Positions 49,895-59,828 are shown, counted from the first letter of the stretch. The stretch: 64,000 nt of DNA from Wukongibacter sp050859025 (GCF_050859025.1 NZ_CP138200.1:682001-746000); one strand, 5' to 3'. The notes: generated from the sequence alone by a model not told the origin. Translations and numbers: made by a program.

Positions 49895-52579
49895 ATGAGC
49901 TTACTGGAAAAGATATTTGGGAACTTCAATGATAAAGAAGTAAAACGTCTTATGAAGACAGTAGATAAGGTTGAAGCATTTGAGCCAGAAATGCAGGCAT
50001 TATCAGATAATGAATTAAAGAATAAAACAAAATACTTTAAAGATAAATTAGCAAATGGAGCGTCACTTGATGATATATTACCGGAAGCCTTTGCTGTTGT
50101 TAGAGAGGCTGCTGTTAGAACCCTTGGAATGAGACATTATAGAGTTCAGATTCTTGGAGGAATAGTTCTTCATGGAGGACGTATTGCAGAGATGAAAACT
50201 GGTGAAGGTAAGACTTTGATGGCTACATTACCTGTTTATCTAAATGCACTTAGCGGCAAAGGTGTTCACTTAGTAACTGTAAATGATTATCTAGCAAGTC
50301 GTGATAAAGAATGGATGGGAAAGGTGTATTCCTTCCTAGGTCTTACGGTTGAATGTATAATTCATGGTCAAACTACCGAAGAAAGAAGAAGAGCATATAA
50401 TGCAGATATAACCTATGGAACAAATAATGAATTTGGTTTTGATTATCTAAGGGATAATATGGTTATCTATAAAGAGGAAAGGGTTCAAAGAGAACTAAAC
50501 TATGCAATTGTCGATGAAGTAGATAGCATACTTGTGGATGAAGCCAGAACTCCTCTTATTATTTCTGGTGCAGGAAATAAATCTACAAACCTTTATTTTG
50601 TAGCTGATACCTTTATAAAATCACTTAAAAAGGAAGTTGACTATACAATTGATGAAAAGGCACATTCTGTTGTTTTAACCGACGAAAGTGGAATACCAAA
50701 GGCAGAGAAGTTTTTCTCCCTTGAAAATCTTGCAGATCCTAAAAATATGGAGGTTTCTCACCACATAAATCAAGCACTTAAGGCCCACACCCTTATGAAA
50801 AAGGACATCAACTATGTCGTAAAGGATGGAGAGGTTGTAATCGTTGATGAATTTACAGGTAGACTTATGTTTGGTAGAAGATATTCCGATGGACTTCACC
50901 AAGCTATAGAGGCTAAGGAAGGTCTTGAGGTTAGAAGAGAGTCCCAGACCCTTGCTACTATCACCCTCCAAAATTACTTTAGAATGTATAGAAAACTTTC
51001 AGGTATGACTGGTACTGCAAAAACTGAGGAGGAAGAATTCAAGCATATCTATGGTATGGATGTTGTGGTTGTCCCAACTAATAAGCCTGTTATAAGAGAA
51101 GATTTGCCGGATTCTGTATATAAGTCACTATTAGGTAAGTTTAAGTCAGTGGTAAGGGAAATAGAAGAAAGGCATAGACATGGCCAACCAATTCTTGTTG
51201 GTACTATATCAATTGAAACCTCAGAATTCTTGAGCCAGCTTCTTAAGAAGAAGGGAATAAAACATGAGGTACTTAATGCTAAACAGCATGAAAGGGAAGC
51301 GGAGATAGTTGCTCAAGCAGGTCGTTTTGGTGCAGTTACGATAGCAACAAATATGGCTGGTAGAGGTACAGATATAGTATTAGGCGGTAATGCTGAGTAT
51401 ATGGCAAAGAATGAACTTAAGAAAAAGGGCTTTTCTGAAAATGCTATTTCAATGGTTACTAGCTTCAATGATACAGATGATGAAGAGGCCTTAGAAGCTA
51501 GAAGACTTTACAAAGGTCTATATGAGGATATGAAAAAGATAACTGATGAAGAAGCAGAGAAGGTAAAAGCAGCCGGTGGACTTTGCATAATAGGTACTGA
51601 AAGACATGAATCTAGAAGAATAGATAATCAGTTAAGGGGTCGTTCAGGTCGTCAAGGGGATTCAGGCTCATCTCAATTCTATATATCCCTAGAGGATGAT
51701 CTGATGAGATTATTCGGTAGCGAAAAAATTCAGGGAATAGTAGATAAGCTAGGAATGGAAGATGACGAACCGATAGAAGCAAAATTGTTATCAAAATCCA
51801 TAGAAACTGCTCAGAAAAGGGTTGAAGGCAGAAACTTTGGTATCAGAAAGCATGTATTACAATATGATGATGTAATGAATAAACAAAGAGAAATTATATA
51901 TAATGAAAGAAAGAGAGTACTTGAAGGCGAAAATCTTAGAGATCATATTTGGGGAATGATTGAAAACATTGTAGGCGAATCCGTAGACATTTATACAGCC
52001 GATGCAAATTATCCTGAAGAATGGGATTTAAATGGACTTGAAGATCACCTTCATGTATTATTCTTACCAAAGGGAAGTCTTGAATTCGATAATATCGAAA
52101 AGTTGACTAAGGAAGCTCTTAGCGAGAGAATATTAAATATAGCAAAGGATTTATACGATAAAAAGGAAGAAGAAATTACAGAAGAAAGAATGAGAGAGCT
52201 TGAAAGGGTTATCTTACTTAGAATAGTTGATACTAAATGGATAGATCATATAGATGCTATGGATCAGCTTAAGCAGGGGATAGGTCTTAGAGCTATAGGT
52301 AATGAAGATCCCGTAAGAGCATACCAAATGGAAGGCTTTGATATGTTTAATCAAATGACAAATAGTATCCAGGAGGATATTGTAAAATATATATTCAACG
52401 TGACAATAGAAACAGAAACTAAGCGTGAAAAGGTTGCTAAGATAACCAACACCTCTGGAGGAGATGGAGTAGCAAATAGAAAGCCTAAAACGGTTGTTAG
52501 AAAAGAGAAAAAAATAGGTAGAAATGATCCTTGCCCTTGCGGTAGTGGTAAGAAATATAAGAAGTGTTGCGGGGAGTAA
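49895..52579 (+). CDS. secA: Preprotein translocase ATPase SecA
   Basis: 894 residues. ATPase motor with MKTGEGKTLMATLPVYLNAL (Walker A), VDEVDSILVDEARTPLIISG (Walker B), MAGRGTDIVLGG and GRSGRQGDSGSSQFYISLEDDLMRLFG. It ends with the zinc-binding tail NDPCPCGSGKKYKKCCGE. It drives secretion of proteins with Sec signals through SecYEG. I chose ATG 49895, which gives the family start MSLLEKIFGNFNDKEVKR and is preceded by AAGGG; ATG 49886 and TTG 49862 upstream are less likely. Confidence 0.97.
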   Translation: MSLLEKIFGNFNDKEVKRLMKTVDKVEAFEPEMQALSDNELKNKTKYFKDKLANGASLDDILPEAFAVVREAAVRTLGMRHYRVQILGGIVLHGGRIAEMKTGEGKTLMATLPVYLNALSGKGVHLVTVNDYLASRDKEWMGKVYSFLGLTVECIIHGQTTEERRRAYNADITYGTNNEFGFDYLRDNMVIYKEERVQRELNYAIVDEVDSILVDEARTPLIISGAGNKSTNLYFVADTFIKSLKKEVDYTIDEKAHSVVLTDESGIPKAEKFFSLENLADPKNMEVSHHINQALKAHTLMKKDINYVVKDGEVVIVDEFTGRLMFGRRYSDGLHQAIEAKEGLEVRRESQTLATITLQNYFRMYRKLSGMTGTAKTEEEEFKHIYGMDVVVVPTNKPVIREDLPDSVYKSLLGKFKSVVREIEERHRHGQPILVGTISIETSEFLSQLLKKKGIKHEVLNAKQHEREAEIVAQAGRFGAVTIATNMAGRGTDIVLGGNAEYMAKNELKKKGFSENAISMVTSFNDTDDEEALEARRLYKGLYEDMKKITDEEAEKVKAAGGLCIIGTERHESRRIDNQLRGRSGRQGDSGSSQFYISLEDDLMRLFGSEKIQGIVDKLGMEDDEPIEAKLLSKSIETAQKRVEGRNFGIRKHVLQYDDVMNKQREIIYNERKRVLEGENLRDHIWGMIENIVGESVDIYTADANYPEEWDLNGLEDHLHVLFLPKGSLEFDNIEKLTKEALSERILNIAKDLYDKKEEEITEERMRELERVILLRIVDTKWIDHIDAMDQLKQGIGLRAIGNEDPVRAYQMEGFDMFNQMTNSIQEDIVKYIFNVTIETETKREKVAKITNTSGGDGVANRKPKTVVRKEKKIGRNDPCPCGSGKKYKKCCGE

Positions 52580-52713
52580 TTAGCTAATGTTTACGGCTTA
52601 TAGTTGATAGAGAGAAGTTTTCGAAAGGCGGTTTATAGATTCTGAAATATTTCCTTGGCTATTGGCCCTTAGCTGTAAGTTAATCTGCGTCAGCAATGAA
52701 AGGTTGTGAGAGT

Positions 52714-53818
52714 ATGATACTTCTAGAGCAAAGTATAATTGAACTAAAAAGCCTTGAAGAATCTTTAAACGAATTGAGTGTTTCACTTTGACATAGATAC
52801 ATTAAAAATTCAGATTGGAGAGCTGGAGGAGAAGATGATGGAGCCTGAGTTTTGGGATAATCAGGATGAGGCTCAAAAAATTCTTCAGACTTCTAAAAGA
52901 CTTAAGGATAAAATATTAAGCTTTGAAAAACTATATTCTGACTGGGAAGAGCTTGGATTATTAGCAGAAATGGGTATAGAAGAGAAGGATTCATCAGTTG
53001 AAAAGGAAGTTTCAAAGGGCATAAATGAACTTATCGAAGCCATAGATAAGTTAAAGATAGAAACTCTACTCAGCGGAGAATTTGATAAAAACAATGCTAT
53101 ACTTTCAATACATTCTGGAGCCGGTGGACTTGATGCACAGGACTGGGCTGAAATGCTTCTAAGAATGTATACAAGATGGAGTGAAAAAAAGGGATATAGC
53201 TTAAAGACATTAGATATACTACCTGATACAGAAGCTGGAATAAAAAGTGTTACTATCCTTATTCAAGGAGAAAATGCCTATGGATATCTAAAGTCTGAGA
53301 AGGGAGTCCATCGAATAGTTAGGATTTCTCCATTTGATCCATCGGGTAAGCGACATACATCCTTTGCCTCGGTAGATGTGATGCCAGAGCTTGATGATAA
53401 TATAGATATTGATATAAATCCAGCTGATCTCAAGATCGATACCTATAGGGCATCTGGAGCAGGAGGACAGCATGTCAACAAAACAGAGTCAGCTGTCCGG
53501 ATAACACATATACCTACAGGAGTAGTAGTACAGTGTCAAAATGAAAGATCTCAACACAGTAATAAAAATACTGCCATGAAGATGCTTATAGCAAAACTGA
53601 TAGAATTGAAAGAAATCGAGCAAATGGAGAGGATAGATGACCTTAAGGGAGACTATAGTCAGATTGCTTGGGGGAGTCAGATACGCTCCTATGTTTTCCA
53701 TCCATATAACTTAGTTAAAGATCATAGAACCAACGCAGAGATTGGAAACGTTAGTGCTGTAATGGATGGAGAGTTGGATTCCTTTATTGATGAATATTTA
53801 AAGCAAAGAAACATGTAG
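52714..53818 (+). CDS. prfB: Peptide chain release factor 2, with programmed +1 frameshift
   Basis: A first frame begins at ATG 52714 and reads 25 residues (MILLEQSIIELKSLEESLNE...) to CTT TGA (stop 52789-52791), the classic RF2 slip site CTTTGAC. A +1 shift continues at GAC 52790 into DIDTLKIQIGELEEKMMEPEFWDN, giving about 367 residues, normal for RF2. Motifs: GAGGQHVN (GGQ for peptide release), ISPFDPSGKRHTS (SPF stop-codon reader). It recognises UGA/UAA. The stretch between start and slip site has no strong internal ribosome-like sequence (E. coli has one). A frame read from 52778 would miss the first part. Confidence 0.95.
52786..52792 (+). promoter_or_regulatory. Programmed frameshift site CTTTGAC
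   Basis: CTT TGA C in the prfB mRNA. The slow UGA decoding when RF2 is scarce lets the ribosome slip one base, so RF2 controls its own synthesis. Confidence 0.93.
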
Positions 53819-53826
53819 AAAATAAG

Positions 53827-53858
53827 GGCAGGGGGACATCCTCTGCCTAATTTTTTGC
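53827..53858 (+). terminator. prfB terminator
   Basis: GGCAGGGG pairs with CCTCTGCC (one G-U), followed by TAATTTTTTG. Confidence 0.82.
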
Positions 53859-53919
53859 TTACAGGCTATTAAGATTATGGTAGTGCATATTAGCCCAGAG
53901 GACATGACTAAGGGCTTAC

Positions 53920-54023
53920 TATAGAGAGTTTCGAGTAAATCTTAATTTATACATATTAAAATATCCGATGAATTTTAGGATTTTTGATGTATATAAATTA
54001 AAGTTTTGACTGGAATCCTTATA
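53920..54023. repeat. Family A palindromic element, copy 3
   Basis: 104 bp, ends TATAGAGAGTTTCGAG...GGAATCCTTATA. A few changes from the consensus. It lies between prfB and tex. Confidence 0.88.
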
Positions 54024-54090
54024 ATAACTAGCTGCTAGTAGCTAGAGGATATTAATGGTATAATAAACCAGAAAGAAAGGAGAGAATGCG

Positions 54091-56379
54091 GTGGATTTAA
54101 TAATAAAACAAATTGTTTCAGAGTTTAAGTTAAGGCAATCTCAGGTGGTTAAAACAATAGAGCTTATTGATGACGGCAATACTATACCATTTATTGCGAG
54201 GTATAGAAAGGAAATGACAGGTGGTTTAAGTGATGAGGTCTTAAGAGATCTAAATGAAAGACTTACATACCTGAGAAACTTAGAATCAAGAAAGGAAGAG
54301 GTAATCAGGTTAATAGAGGAGCAGGGAAAATTAACAGAGGAACTTAAAAAGGAGATACTTAAGGCGGAGGTTCTTCAAAGGGTAGAAGATTTATATAGAC
54401 CATTCAAACAAAAAAGAAGAACAAGAGCAACAGTGGCTAAAGAAAAGGGCCTTGAAGCACTGGCTGAATTGATATTGAAGCAGGAAATAATAGAGGGTAC
54501 GATAGAAGACTTAGCAAAGCCGTTTATTAATGAAGAACTAGAAGTAAATACAATCCAAGATGCCATGAATGGAGCTAAGGATATAATTGCAGAAATCGTA
54601 TCGGACAATGCTGAGTATAGAGAAACAATAAGAAATTTAAATTTCAGAGAAGGTACAATTAGTTCTAAGGCAGCAGATGATGACGAGAAGACGGTCTATG
54701 AAATGTACTATGATTTTAGTGAGGCAGTTAGTAAAATTGCTAATCATAGGATTTTAGCTGTAAATAGAGGAGAAAAAGAAAAGATACTAAAGGTTAAGTT
54801 GATAAGTCCTGACGAAAAGATATTAAGTTATTTAAAGGATAAGGTTATACATAATACTAAGGCTATTACTACTGAGGCCTTAACTCAGTCAATAGAGGAC
54901 TCCTATAAGAGACTGATTGGTCCATCTATTGAAAGGGAAGTAAGAAATAGTCTTACAGAACGAGCTGAAGAAGAAGCAATAAAGGTATTTGGTAAGAACA
55001 CAAAGCCGTTATTATTAACACCACCTGTTAAAAACGTTAGAGTATTAGCAATTGATCCTAGTTATAGAACGGGATGTAAGCTTGCGGTATTAGACGAAAC
55101 AGGTAAGCTTTTGGAATATACAACTATCTATCCTAATGAACCTCAAAATAAGGTAGAAGAATCAAAGAAGACTATGAAGCAGCTTATAGAAAAATACGAT
55201 ATTGATATAATACCTATTGGTAATGGCACGGCTTCTAGAGAGACAGAGCTAATAGTTGCGGAAATGTTAAAGGTCATAGATAAAGAAGTATACTATACAA
55301 TCATCAGTGAGGCAGGAGCATCTGTTTATTCGGCATCAAAGCTGGCTACAGAGGAATATCCAGATGTAGATGTATCTATTAGAGGAGCTATTTCCATAGG
55401 TAGAAGACTTCAAGATCCCCTTGCGGAACTCGTAAAAATTGATCCCAAAAGCATAGGTGTAGGTCAGTATCAGCATGATTTAAATCAAAATAAATTAGGA
55501 GAAACCTTGAAGAACGTAGTTGAAGATTGCGTAAATAGTGTAGGGGTAGATTTAAATACAGCGTCACCTTCACTACTTAACTATGTATCGGGTATATCTT
55601 CGGCAATATCAAAGAATATAGTTGCATATAGAGAAGAAAATGGTAAATTCTCTAATAGAAAAGAATTGAAAAAGGTAAAAAGATTAGGGGACAAGGCCTA
55701 TGAACAATGTGCAGGCTTCCTAAGGATTTCCGATGGAAATGATGGATTAGATAATACAGCAGTGCATCCAGAGTCCTATGACATTACTATGAAGTTCATA
55801 GAAAAGCTGGGCTATACAAAGGATGATATTAAAGAAGGCAAGCTTCGAAATATAGAAGAAAAAATATTGGAATATAAAATTGTGGATGATAATTACTCTA
55901 ATGAAAATAATAGTAATATGAGAAGTGTAAAATCTTTAAAGGATCTAGCCAATTATAAATTTAATAAAGATAATACAGAACAGGATAGATCAAAAACTAT
56001 TGAGAAGAAGATTGTAAAATTAGCTGAAGAATTAGAAGTTGGACTTCCAACCTTAAAGGATATAATTGAAGAAATAAGAAAACCAGGTAGAGATCCAAGG
56101 GAAGAGATGCCGAAGCCAGTGTTTAGAAGTGATGTTCTAAAAATGGAAGATTTAAAACTGGATATGATAATGATAGGCACTGTTAGAAATGTAGTTGATT
56201 TTGGAGCATTTGTTGATATAGGTGTTAAGCAGGATGGACTTGTACATATCTCCGAACTAAGTAATAAATTCATAAAGAATCCGATGGATGTAGTTTCCGT
56301 TGGAGATGAGGTAAAGGTAAAAATCATTGGCTTAGATTTAGAAAGAGGTAAGGTCTCATTAAGCATGAAGCAGGTATAG
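54091..56379 (+). CDS. tex: Tex family transcription accessory RNA-binding protein
   Basis: 762 residues. N-terminal helix-turn-helix region, YqgF-like domain (RVLAIDPSYRTGCKLAVLDETGKLL), helix-hairpin-helix (SVGVDLNTASPSLLNYVSGISSAISKNIV, GVGQYQHD) and C-terminal S1 RNA-binding domain (MIGTVRNVVDFGAFVDIGVKQDGLVHISELS). Tex binds RNA and supports transcription. The start is GTG 54091 after GGAGAGAATGCG. The stop TAG at 56377-56379 is the first three bases of the A element that follows, so the insertion probably truncated or altered the tail. Confidence 0.95.
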   Translation: MDLIIKQIVSEFKLRQSQVVKTIELIDDGNTIPFIARYRKEMTGGLSDEVLRDLNERLTYLRNLESRKEEVIRLIEEQGKLTEELKKEILKAEVLQRVEDLYRPFKQKRRTRATVAKEKGLEALAELILKQEIIEGTIEDLAKPFINEELEVNTIQDAMNGAKDIIAEIVSDNAEYRETIRNLNFREGTISSKAADDDEKTVYEMYYDFSEAVSKIANHRILAVNRGEKEKILKVKLISPDEKILSYLKDKVIHNTKAITTEALTQSIEDSYKRLIGPSIEREVRNSLTERAEEEAIKVFGKNTKPLLLTPPVKNVRVLAIDPSYRTGCKLAVLDETGKLLEYTTIYPNEPQNKVEESKKTMKQLIEKYDIDIIPIGNGTASRETELIVAEMLKVIDKEVYYTIISEAGASVYSASKLATEEYPDVDVSIRGAISIGRRLQDPLAELVKIDPKSIGVGQYQHDLNQNKLGETLKNVVEDCVNSVGVDLNTASPSLLNYVSGISSAISKNIVAYREENGKFSNRKELKKVKRLGDKAYEQCAGFLRISDGNDGLDNTAVHPESYDITMKFIEKLGYTKDDIKEGKLRNIEEKILEYKIVDDNYSNENNSNMRSVKSLKDLANYKFNKDNTEQDRSKTIEKKIVKLAEELEVGLPTLKDIIEEIRKPGRDPREEMPKPVFRSDVLKMEDLKLDMIMIGTVRNVVDFGAFVDIGVKQDGLVHISELSNKFIKNPMDVVSVGDEVKVKIIGLDLERGKVSLSMKQV

Positions 56380-56478
56380 AGAGTTCCAAGTAAATCTTAA
56401 TTTATACATATCAAAACATCCAATGAATCTTAGGATTTTTGATGTGTATAAATTAAAGTTTTGACTGGAATCTCTATA
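56375..56478. repeat. Family A palindromic element, copy 4 (tandem, first)
   Basis: 104 bp with perfect ends. Its core TAGAG... begins at the stop codon of tex. It is separated from the next copy only by a shared TA. Confidence 0.92.
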
Positions 56479-56580
56479 TAGAGAGTTCCAAGTAAATCTT
56501 AATTTATACATATCAAAACATCCAATGAATCTTAGGATTTTTGATGTGCATAAATTAAAGTTTTGACTGGAATCTCTATA
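56477..56580. repeat. Family A palindromic element, copy 5 (tandem, second)
   Basis: One base different from copy 4 (position in the GATGTG(T/C)ATAAATT arm). The junction CTCTA-TA-TAGAG shows the second copy lies exactly at the TA edge of the first. Confidence 0.92.
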
Positions 56581-56607
56581 TAGAGAAAGTCTGAAAGGAG
56601 AGGTTTA

Positions 56608-57912
56608 ATGTCACAATTGGACAACAACAAGGTTAATAAGCTTATGTCCTATCGTTGGGTTGTATGGGGAGTCCTTGCAGCAGCCTATATCGTAGTTTTT
56701 TTTCATAGGTTGGCCGTTGGTGTAGTTAAAGATGAACTGGTAAATGCCTTTAACATTACCGGGACCACCTTTGGAAACCTAGGGTCAACATATTTTTATG
56801 CTTATATGCTTATGCAAATTCCTTCAGGAATGCTTGCAGACTCACTGGGAGCTCGTAAGACTGTAACCGTTGGTATACTGGTAGCAGGTGCAGGTTCAAT
56901 AGTTTTTGGATATGCTCCTACGATATTTTGGGCCTTTTTCGGAAGATTATTAGTGGGTCTAGGCGTATCCGTTGTATTTATATCCATACTTAAAATTCAG
57001 TCAGAGTGGTTTAAGGAAAGTGAATTTGGAACAATGTCGGGAATAACCTCATTTGTTGGAAATATTGGTGGCCTTCTTGCAAAAACCCCTCTAGTAATAA
57101 TGGTTGCTTATTTGACATGGAGAGTATCCTTTGCGGCTATAGGTGTAGTATCTATTATAATTGCAATTCTATGCTATCTTTTTGCTAGAAATACTCCTGA
57201 AGATATGGGACTTCCATCTATAGCTGAAATAGAAGGTAAGGAAGTAAATGAAGCTACAGGAGGAAAAAAGTTTGATCTTATTAAAGGACTACTAAAGGTT
57301 ATATCAAATCCAAGAACTTGGCCTGGTTTTGTTGTGTTCGCAGGCTTTTTCGGAGCTTTTGTTACACTATCAGGATCATGGGGAGAAACCTATTTAGCGG
57401 CAGTATATAATATTCCTAAGGTAAAGGCCGCAAACTATACAATGGCTGCAGTACTTGGAATGGCTATAGGAAGTATAGTTATTGGAAGATTTTCTGACAG
57501 CATTAAAAAGAGGAAGCTTCCTATGATGACCTTTGGTGCTGTATATGTAGTGTGTTGGGGAATCTTAGTTTTTGTAGGAGGAGGAAAGCCTCCAGTAGGA
57601 ATTTTAATGCCTTTATTATTTATACTAGGATTTACATGTCCTGCCTTTGTATTAGGATGGGCATGTGCTAAGGAAGTAAATCCACCTGAAATAGTTGGTA
57701 TTTCTACATCGGTAGTAAATATAGGAGGATTCTTTGGTGCAGCTATACTGCCACCCTTATTAGGAAGAGTATTTGATAATTTCGGAGGAAGCATGCCGCC
57801 GGTAGAGTTATATCATAAAGCCTTTATGTATTCATTTATATCGTCAGTAATAGGTTTTGTATTCATATTCCTTGTCAAGGAGACTAATTGTAGGAATATA
57901 TATAAAGGATAA
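56608..57912 (+). CDS. MFS transporter
   Basis: 434 residues with about 12 hydrophobic segments. Family cues are GVVKDELVNAFNITGTTFGNLGSTYFYAYMLMQIPSGMLADSLGARKTV (MFS motif A type D-x-x-G-x-R-K), FFGRLLVGLGVSVVFISILKIQSEWFKESEFGTMSG and GRFSDSIKKRKLP. Similar to NNP or oxalate/formate-like MFS members; the substrate cannot be set. AAGGAGAGG precedes ATG 56608. The gene just ahead of the amidohydrolase may import its substrate. Confidence 0.9.
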   Translation: MSQLDNNKVNKLMSYRWVVWGVLAAAYIVVFFHRLAVGVVKDELVNAFNITGTTFGNLGSTYFYAYMLMQIPSGMLADSLGARKTVTVGILVAGAGSIVFGYAPTIFWAFFGRLLVGLGVSVVFISILKIQSEWFKESEFGTMSGITSFVGNIGGLLAKTPLVIMVAYLTWRVSFAAIGVVSIIIAILCYLFARNTPEDMGLPSIAEIEGKEVNEATGGKKFDLIKGLLKVISNPRTWPGFVVFAGFFGAFVTLSGSWGETYLAAVYNIPKVKAANYTMAAVLGMAIGSIVIGRFSDSIKKRKLPMMTFGAVYVVCWGILVFVGGGKPPVGILMPLLFILGFTCPAFVLGWACAKEVNPPEIVGISTSVVNIGGFFGAAILPPLLGRVFDNFGGSMPPVELYHKAFMYSFISSVIGFVFIFLVKETNCRNIYKG

Positions 57913-57961
57913 AAAGATGTTTTGATGTTTGAATGAGATATGTTGAATGTTATTAAGGTTA

Positions 57962-58169
57962 AATTTCAGGGATTTTTAGGGACTTCTTGTTTGCAGATCA
58001 CTGAAAAAGTATACATTTTGCTGAAGACGAAAATGTGACATAGGGACTGACACATCTGACACACACTCTTTTCAGTGTGTCTGGGTGTCTGCCCCTGTGT
58101 CATATTTTCCAAGCTTAAGTGAAAAAACTGACTTTTTCAGCAGTGTCTCCATTTGAGGGGTCCTGAAAT
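57962..58169. repeat. 208-bp nested palindrome (REP-like)
   Basis: Nested stems: ATTTCAGG (57963-57970) with CCTGAAAT (58162-58169); CTGAAAAAGT (58001-58010) with ACTTTTTCAG (58131-58140); and the core GAAAATGTGACATAGGGACT/GACACATCTGACACAC (58029-58064) with GTGTGTCTGGGTGTCTGCCCC then TGTGTCATATTTTC. Tail TTTTTTTC. The GGGACTGACAC / GTGTCTGCCCC pair resembles REP sequences moved by Y1-type transposases. Confidence 0.75.
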
Positions 58170-58208
58170 ATTTTTTTCTTTATAGTACATAGGAAATTAT
58201 AAACCTTT

Positions 58209-58230
58209 AAAATCTTTAAAAAACTTTGTT
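58209..58230. repeat. Short family D repeat
   Basis: AAAATCTTTAAAAAACTTTG, the weakest of the four copies; ATAGGAAATTATAA (58190-58203) just before it matches 12834-12847. Confidence 0.28.
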
Positions 58231-58377
58231 AAATATATAAAAAAAATTATATAATAGAAGGAGAATTTTATTTATATGTTGAATTAGGATGTTAGACTTA
58301 TATGGTTTTGTATGTGACATATAACACATAGCATTCAGTGTGTAACGGATCAAAAAGTATAGCAGGAGGGAATATTA

Positions 58378-59535
58378 ATGCTACTTATTAAAAACGGAAA
58401 AATCTTTACTATGGATGGAGCAGTTTATGAAGAAGGAAGTATATTAATTGAACAAGGTAAGATAAAGGAAATAGGAGAAAATATTGTTGCACCTCTTGAT
58501 GCAGAAGTTATTGATGCAGAAGGAAAAATCGTAATGCCGGGCTTTATTGACGCCCATTGTCATTTGGGGATGTGGGAGGATTCTATAGGCTTTGAAGGTG
58601 CAGACGGAAATGAAATGACGGACCCAATAACACCTCAGCTTAGGGCTATTGATGCAATAAATCCACTAGATAGAAGTTTTGAAGAGTCAAGAGAAGGCGG
58701 AGTAACCTGTGTAGCTACTGGTCCTGGAAGTGCCAATGTAATTGGTGGTCAATTTGCTGCAATAAAGACTTATGGCGACAGAATAGATGATATGGTAGTT
58801 AAAGAGCCAATAGCTATGAAATGTGCCTTCGGAGAAAATCCAAAGAGAGTTTATAATGATAAAAATAAATCGCCTATGACTAGAATGGCAACAGCATCTT
58901 TATTAAGGGAAACCCTAATGAAGGCTAATGAATACAAGAGAAAGCTTGAAGATGCAGGAGATGATAGTTCAAAAAGACCTGACTTTGATATAAAGATGGA
59001 AGCAATGCTTAAAGTTATGAATGGTGAGATGCCACTTAAGGCCCATGCCCATAGAGCAGATGATATACTAACCTCAATAAGAATAGCTAAGGAATTTGGG
59101 GTTAAGCTAACCCTAGAGCATTGCACAGAAGGACATTTAATTGCACACCATATAAAAAATGAAGGCTTATCTGCAGTAGTTGGGCCTAGTTTTGGTGAAA
59201 GATCTAAGTTTGAGCTTAAGAATCTAACCTTTGACACACCTGGGGTATTGAACAAAGCAGGAGTTAAGGTAGCGATTATGACGGATCATCCTGTAATACC
59301 ACTAAAGCATCTAAATCTATGTGCTGCTCTAGCCACTAAAGCAGGTATGGATGAAAATGAAGCTCTAAAGGCTATTACTATAAATGCAGCTGAAATTTTA
59401 GATATTGATGATAGAGTTGGAAGCCTTAAAGAAGGAAAGGATGCAGATATAGTTGTATGGGATAAGCATCCATTTGATCTAATGTCAGAGGTATTATATA
59501 CAATTATTGATGGAGAAGTGGTTTACAAGAAATAG
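58378..59535 (+). CDS. Amidohydrolase (imidazolonepropionase-like subgroup)
   Basis: 385 residues. N-terminal strand domain with KNGKIFTMDGAVYEEGSILIEQGKIKEIGENI and the metal site DAHCHLGMWEDSIGFEG, then KAHAHRADDILTSIRIAKEFGVKLTLEHCTEGHLI and TDHPVIPLKHLNLCAALATKAGMDENEALKAITINAAEILDIDDRVGSLKEGKDADIVVWDKHPFD. This is the metal-dependent imidazolonepropionase-like group that opens C-N bonds in ring compounds. The substrate is unknown. AGGAGGG precedes ATG 58378. Confidence 0.9.
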   Translation: MLLIKNGKIFTMDGAVYEEGSILIEQGKIKEIGENIVAPLDAEVIDAEGKIVMPGFIDAHCHLGMWEDSIGFEGADGNEMTDPITPQLRAIDAINPLDRSFEESREGGVTCVATGPGSANVIGGQFAAIKTYGDRIDDMVVKEPIAMKCAFGENPKRVYNDKNKSPMTRMATASLLRETLMKANEYKRKLEDAGDDSSKRPDFDIKMEAMLKVMNGEMPLKAHAHRADDILTSIRIAKEFGVKLTLEHCTEGHLIAHHIKNEGLSAVVGPSFGERSKFELKNLTFDTPGVLNKAGVKVAIMTDHPVIPLKHLNLCAALATKAGMDENEALKAITINAAEILDIDDRVGSLKEGKDADIVVWDKHPFDLMSEVLYTIIDGEVVYKK

Positions 59536-59645
59536 GGGAAAAGTCCCGATATTTAAATGATTAGACTCCAATTATTATGGTATATATATTATAACAACTA
59601 GAATATTTATGCCTGCATTTATACTATTTGGAGGGTGGGATTATA

Positions 59646-59828
59646 ATGCTGAGGCTTGATGAAAACAGAGATTTGATAAACAGAATTAATATGCTTAGAA
59701 GAGATCTCGAAAAATATTTAAGTATAGCAAGTAAACCTACAGAGATTGAAGTTGTTAAAATGAGTCAGGAGTTAGATGAACTTTTAGTTATTTATTATAG
59801 ACAATTAGAGGATATAGAAAAGAGCTAG
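59646..59828 (+). CDS. Spo0E-like aspartyl-phosphate phosphatase
   Basis: 60 residues. RDLINRINMLRRDLEKYL.. and the intact signature MSQELDELLVIYYRQLE of Spo0E (SQELD). The start is ATG 59646, behind GGAGGGTGG; a TTG at 59628 lies in the same site. It should dephosphorylate Spo0A~P and slow entry into sporulation. The second member in this window (first at 6600). Confidence 0.85.
   Translation: MLRLDENRDLINRINMLRRDLEKYLSIASKPTEIEVVKMSQELDELLVIYYRQLEDIEKS

Noticed and set aside
58851..59255. 134-codon minus-strand frame in the amidohydrolase
   Set aside because: Shadow of the plus-strand gene; Ser/Leu-rich composition typical of an antisense frame.
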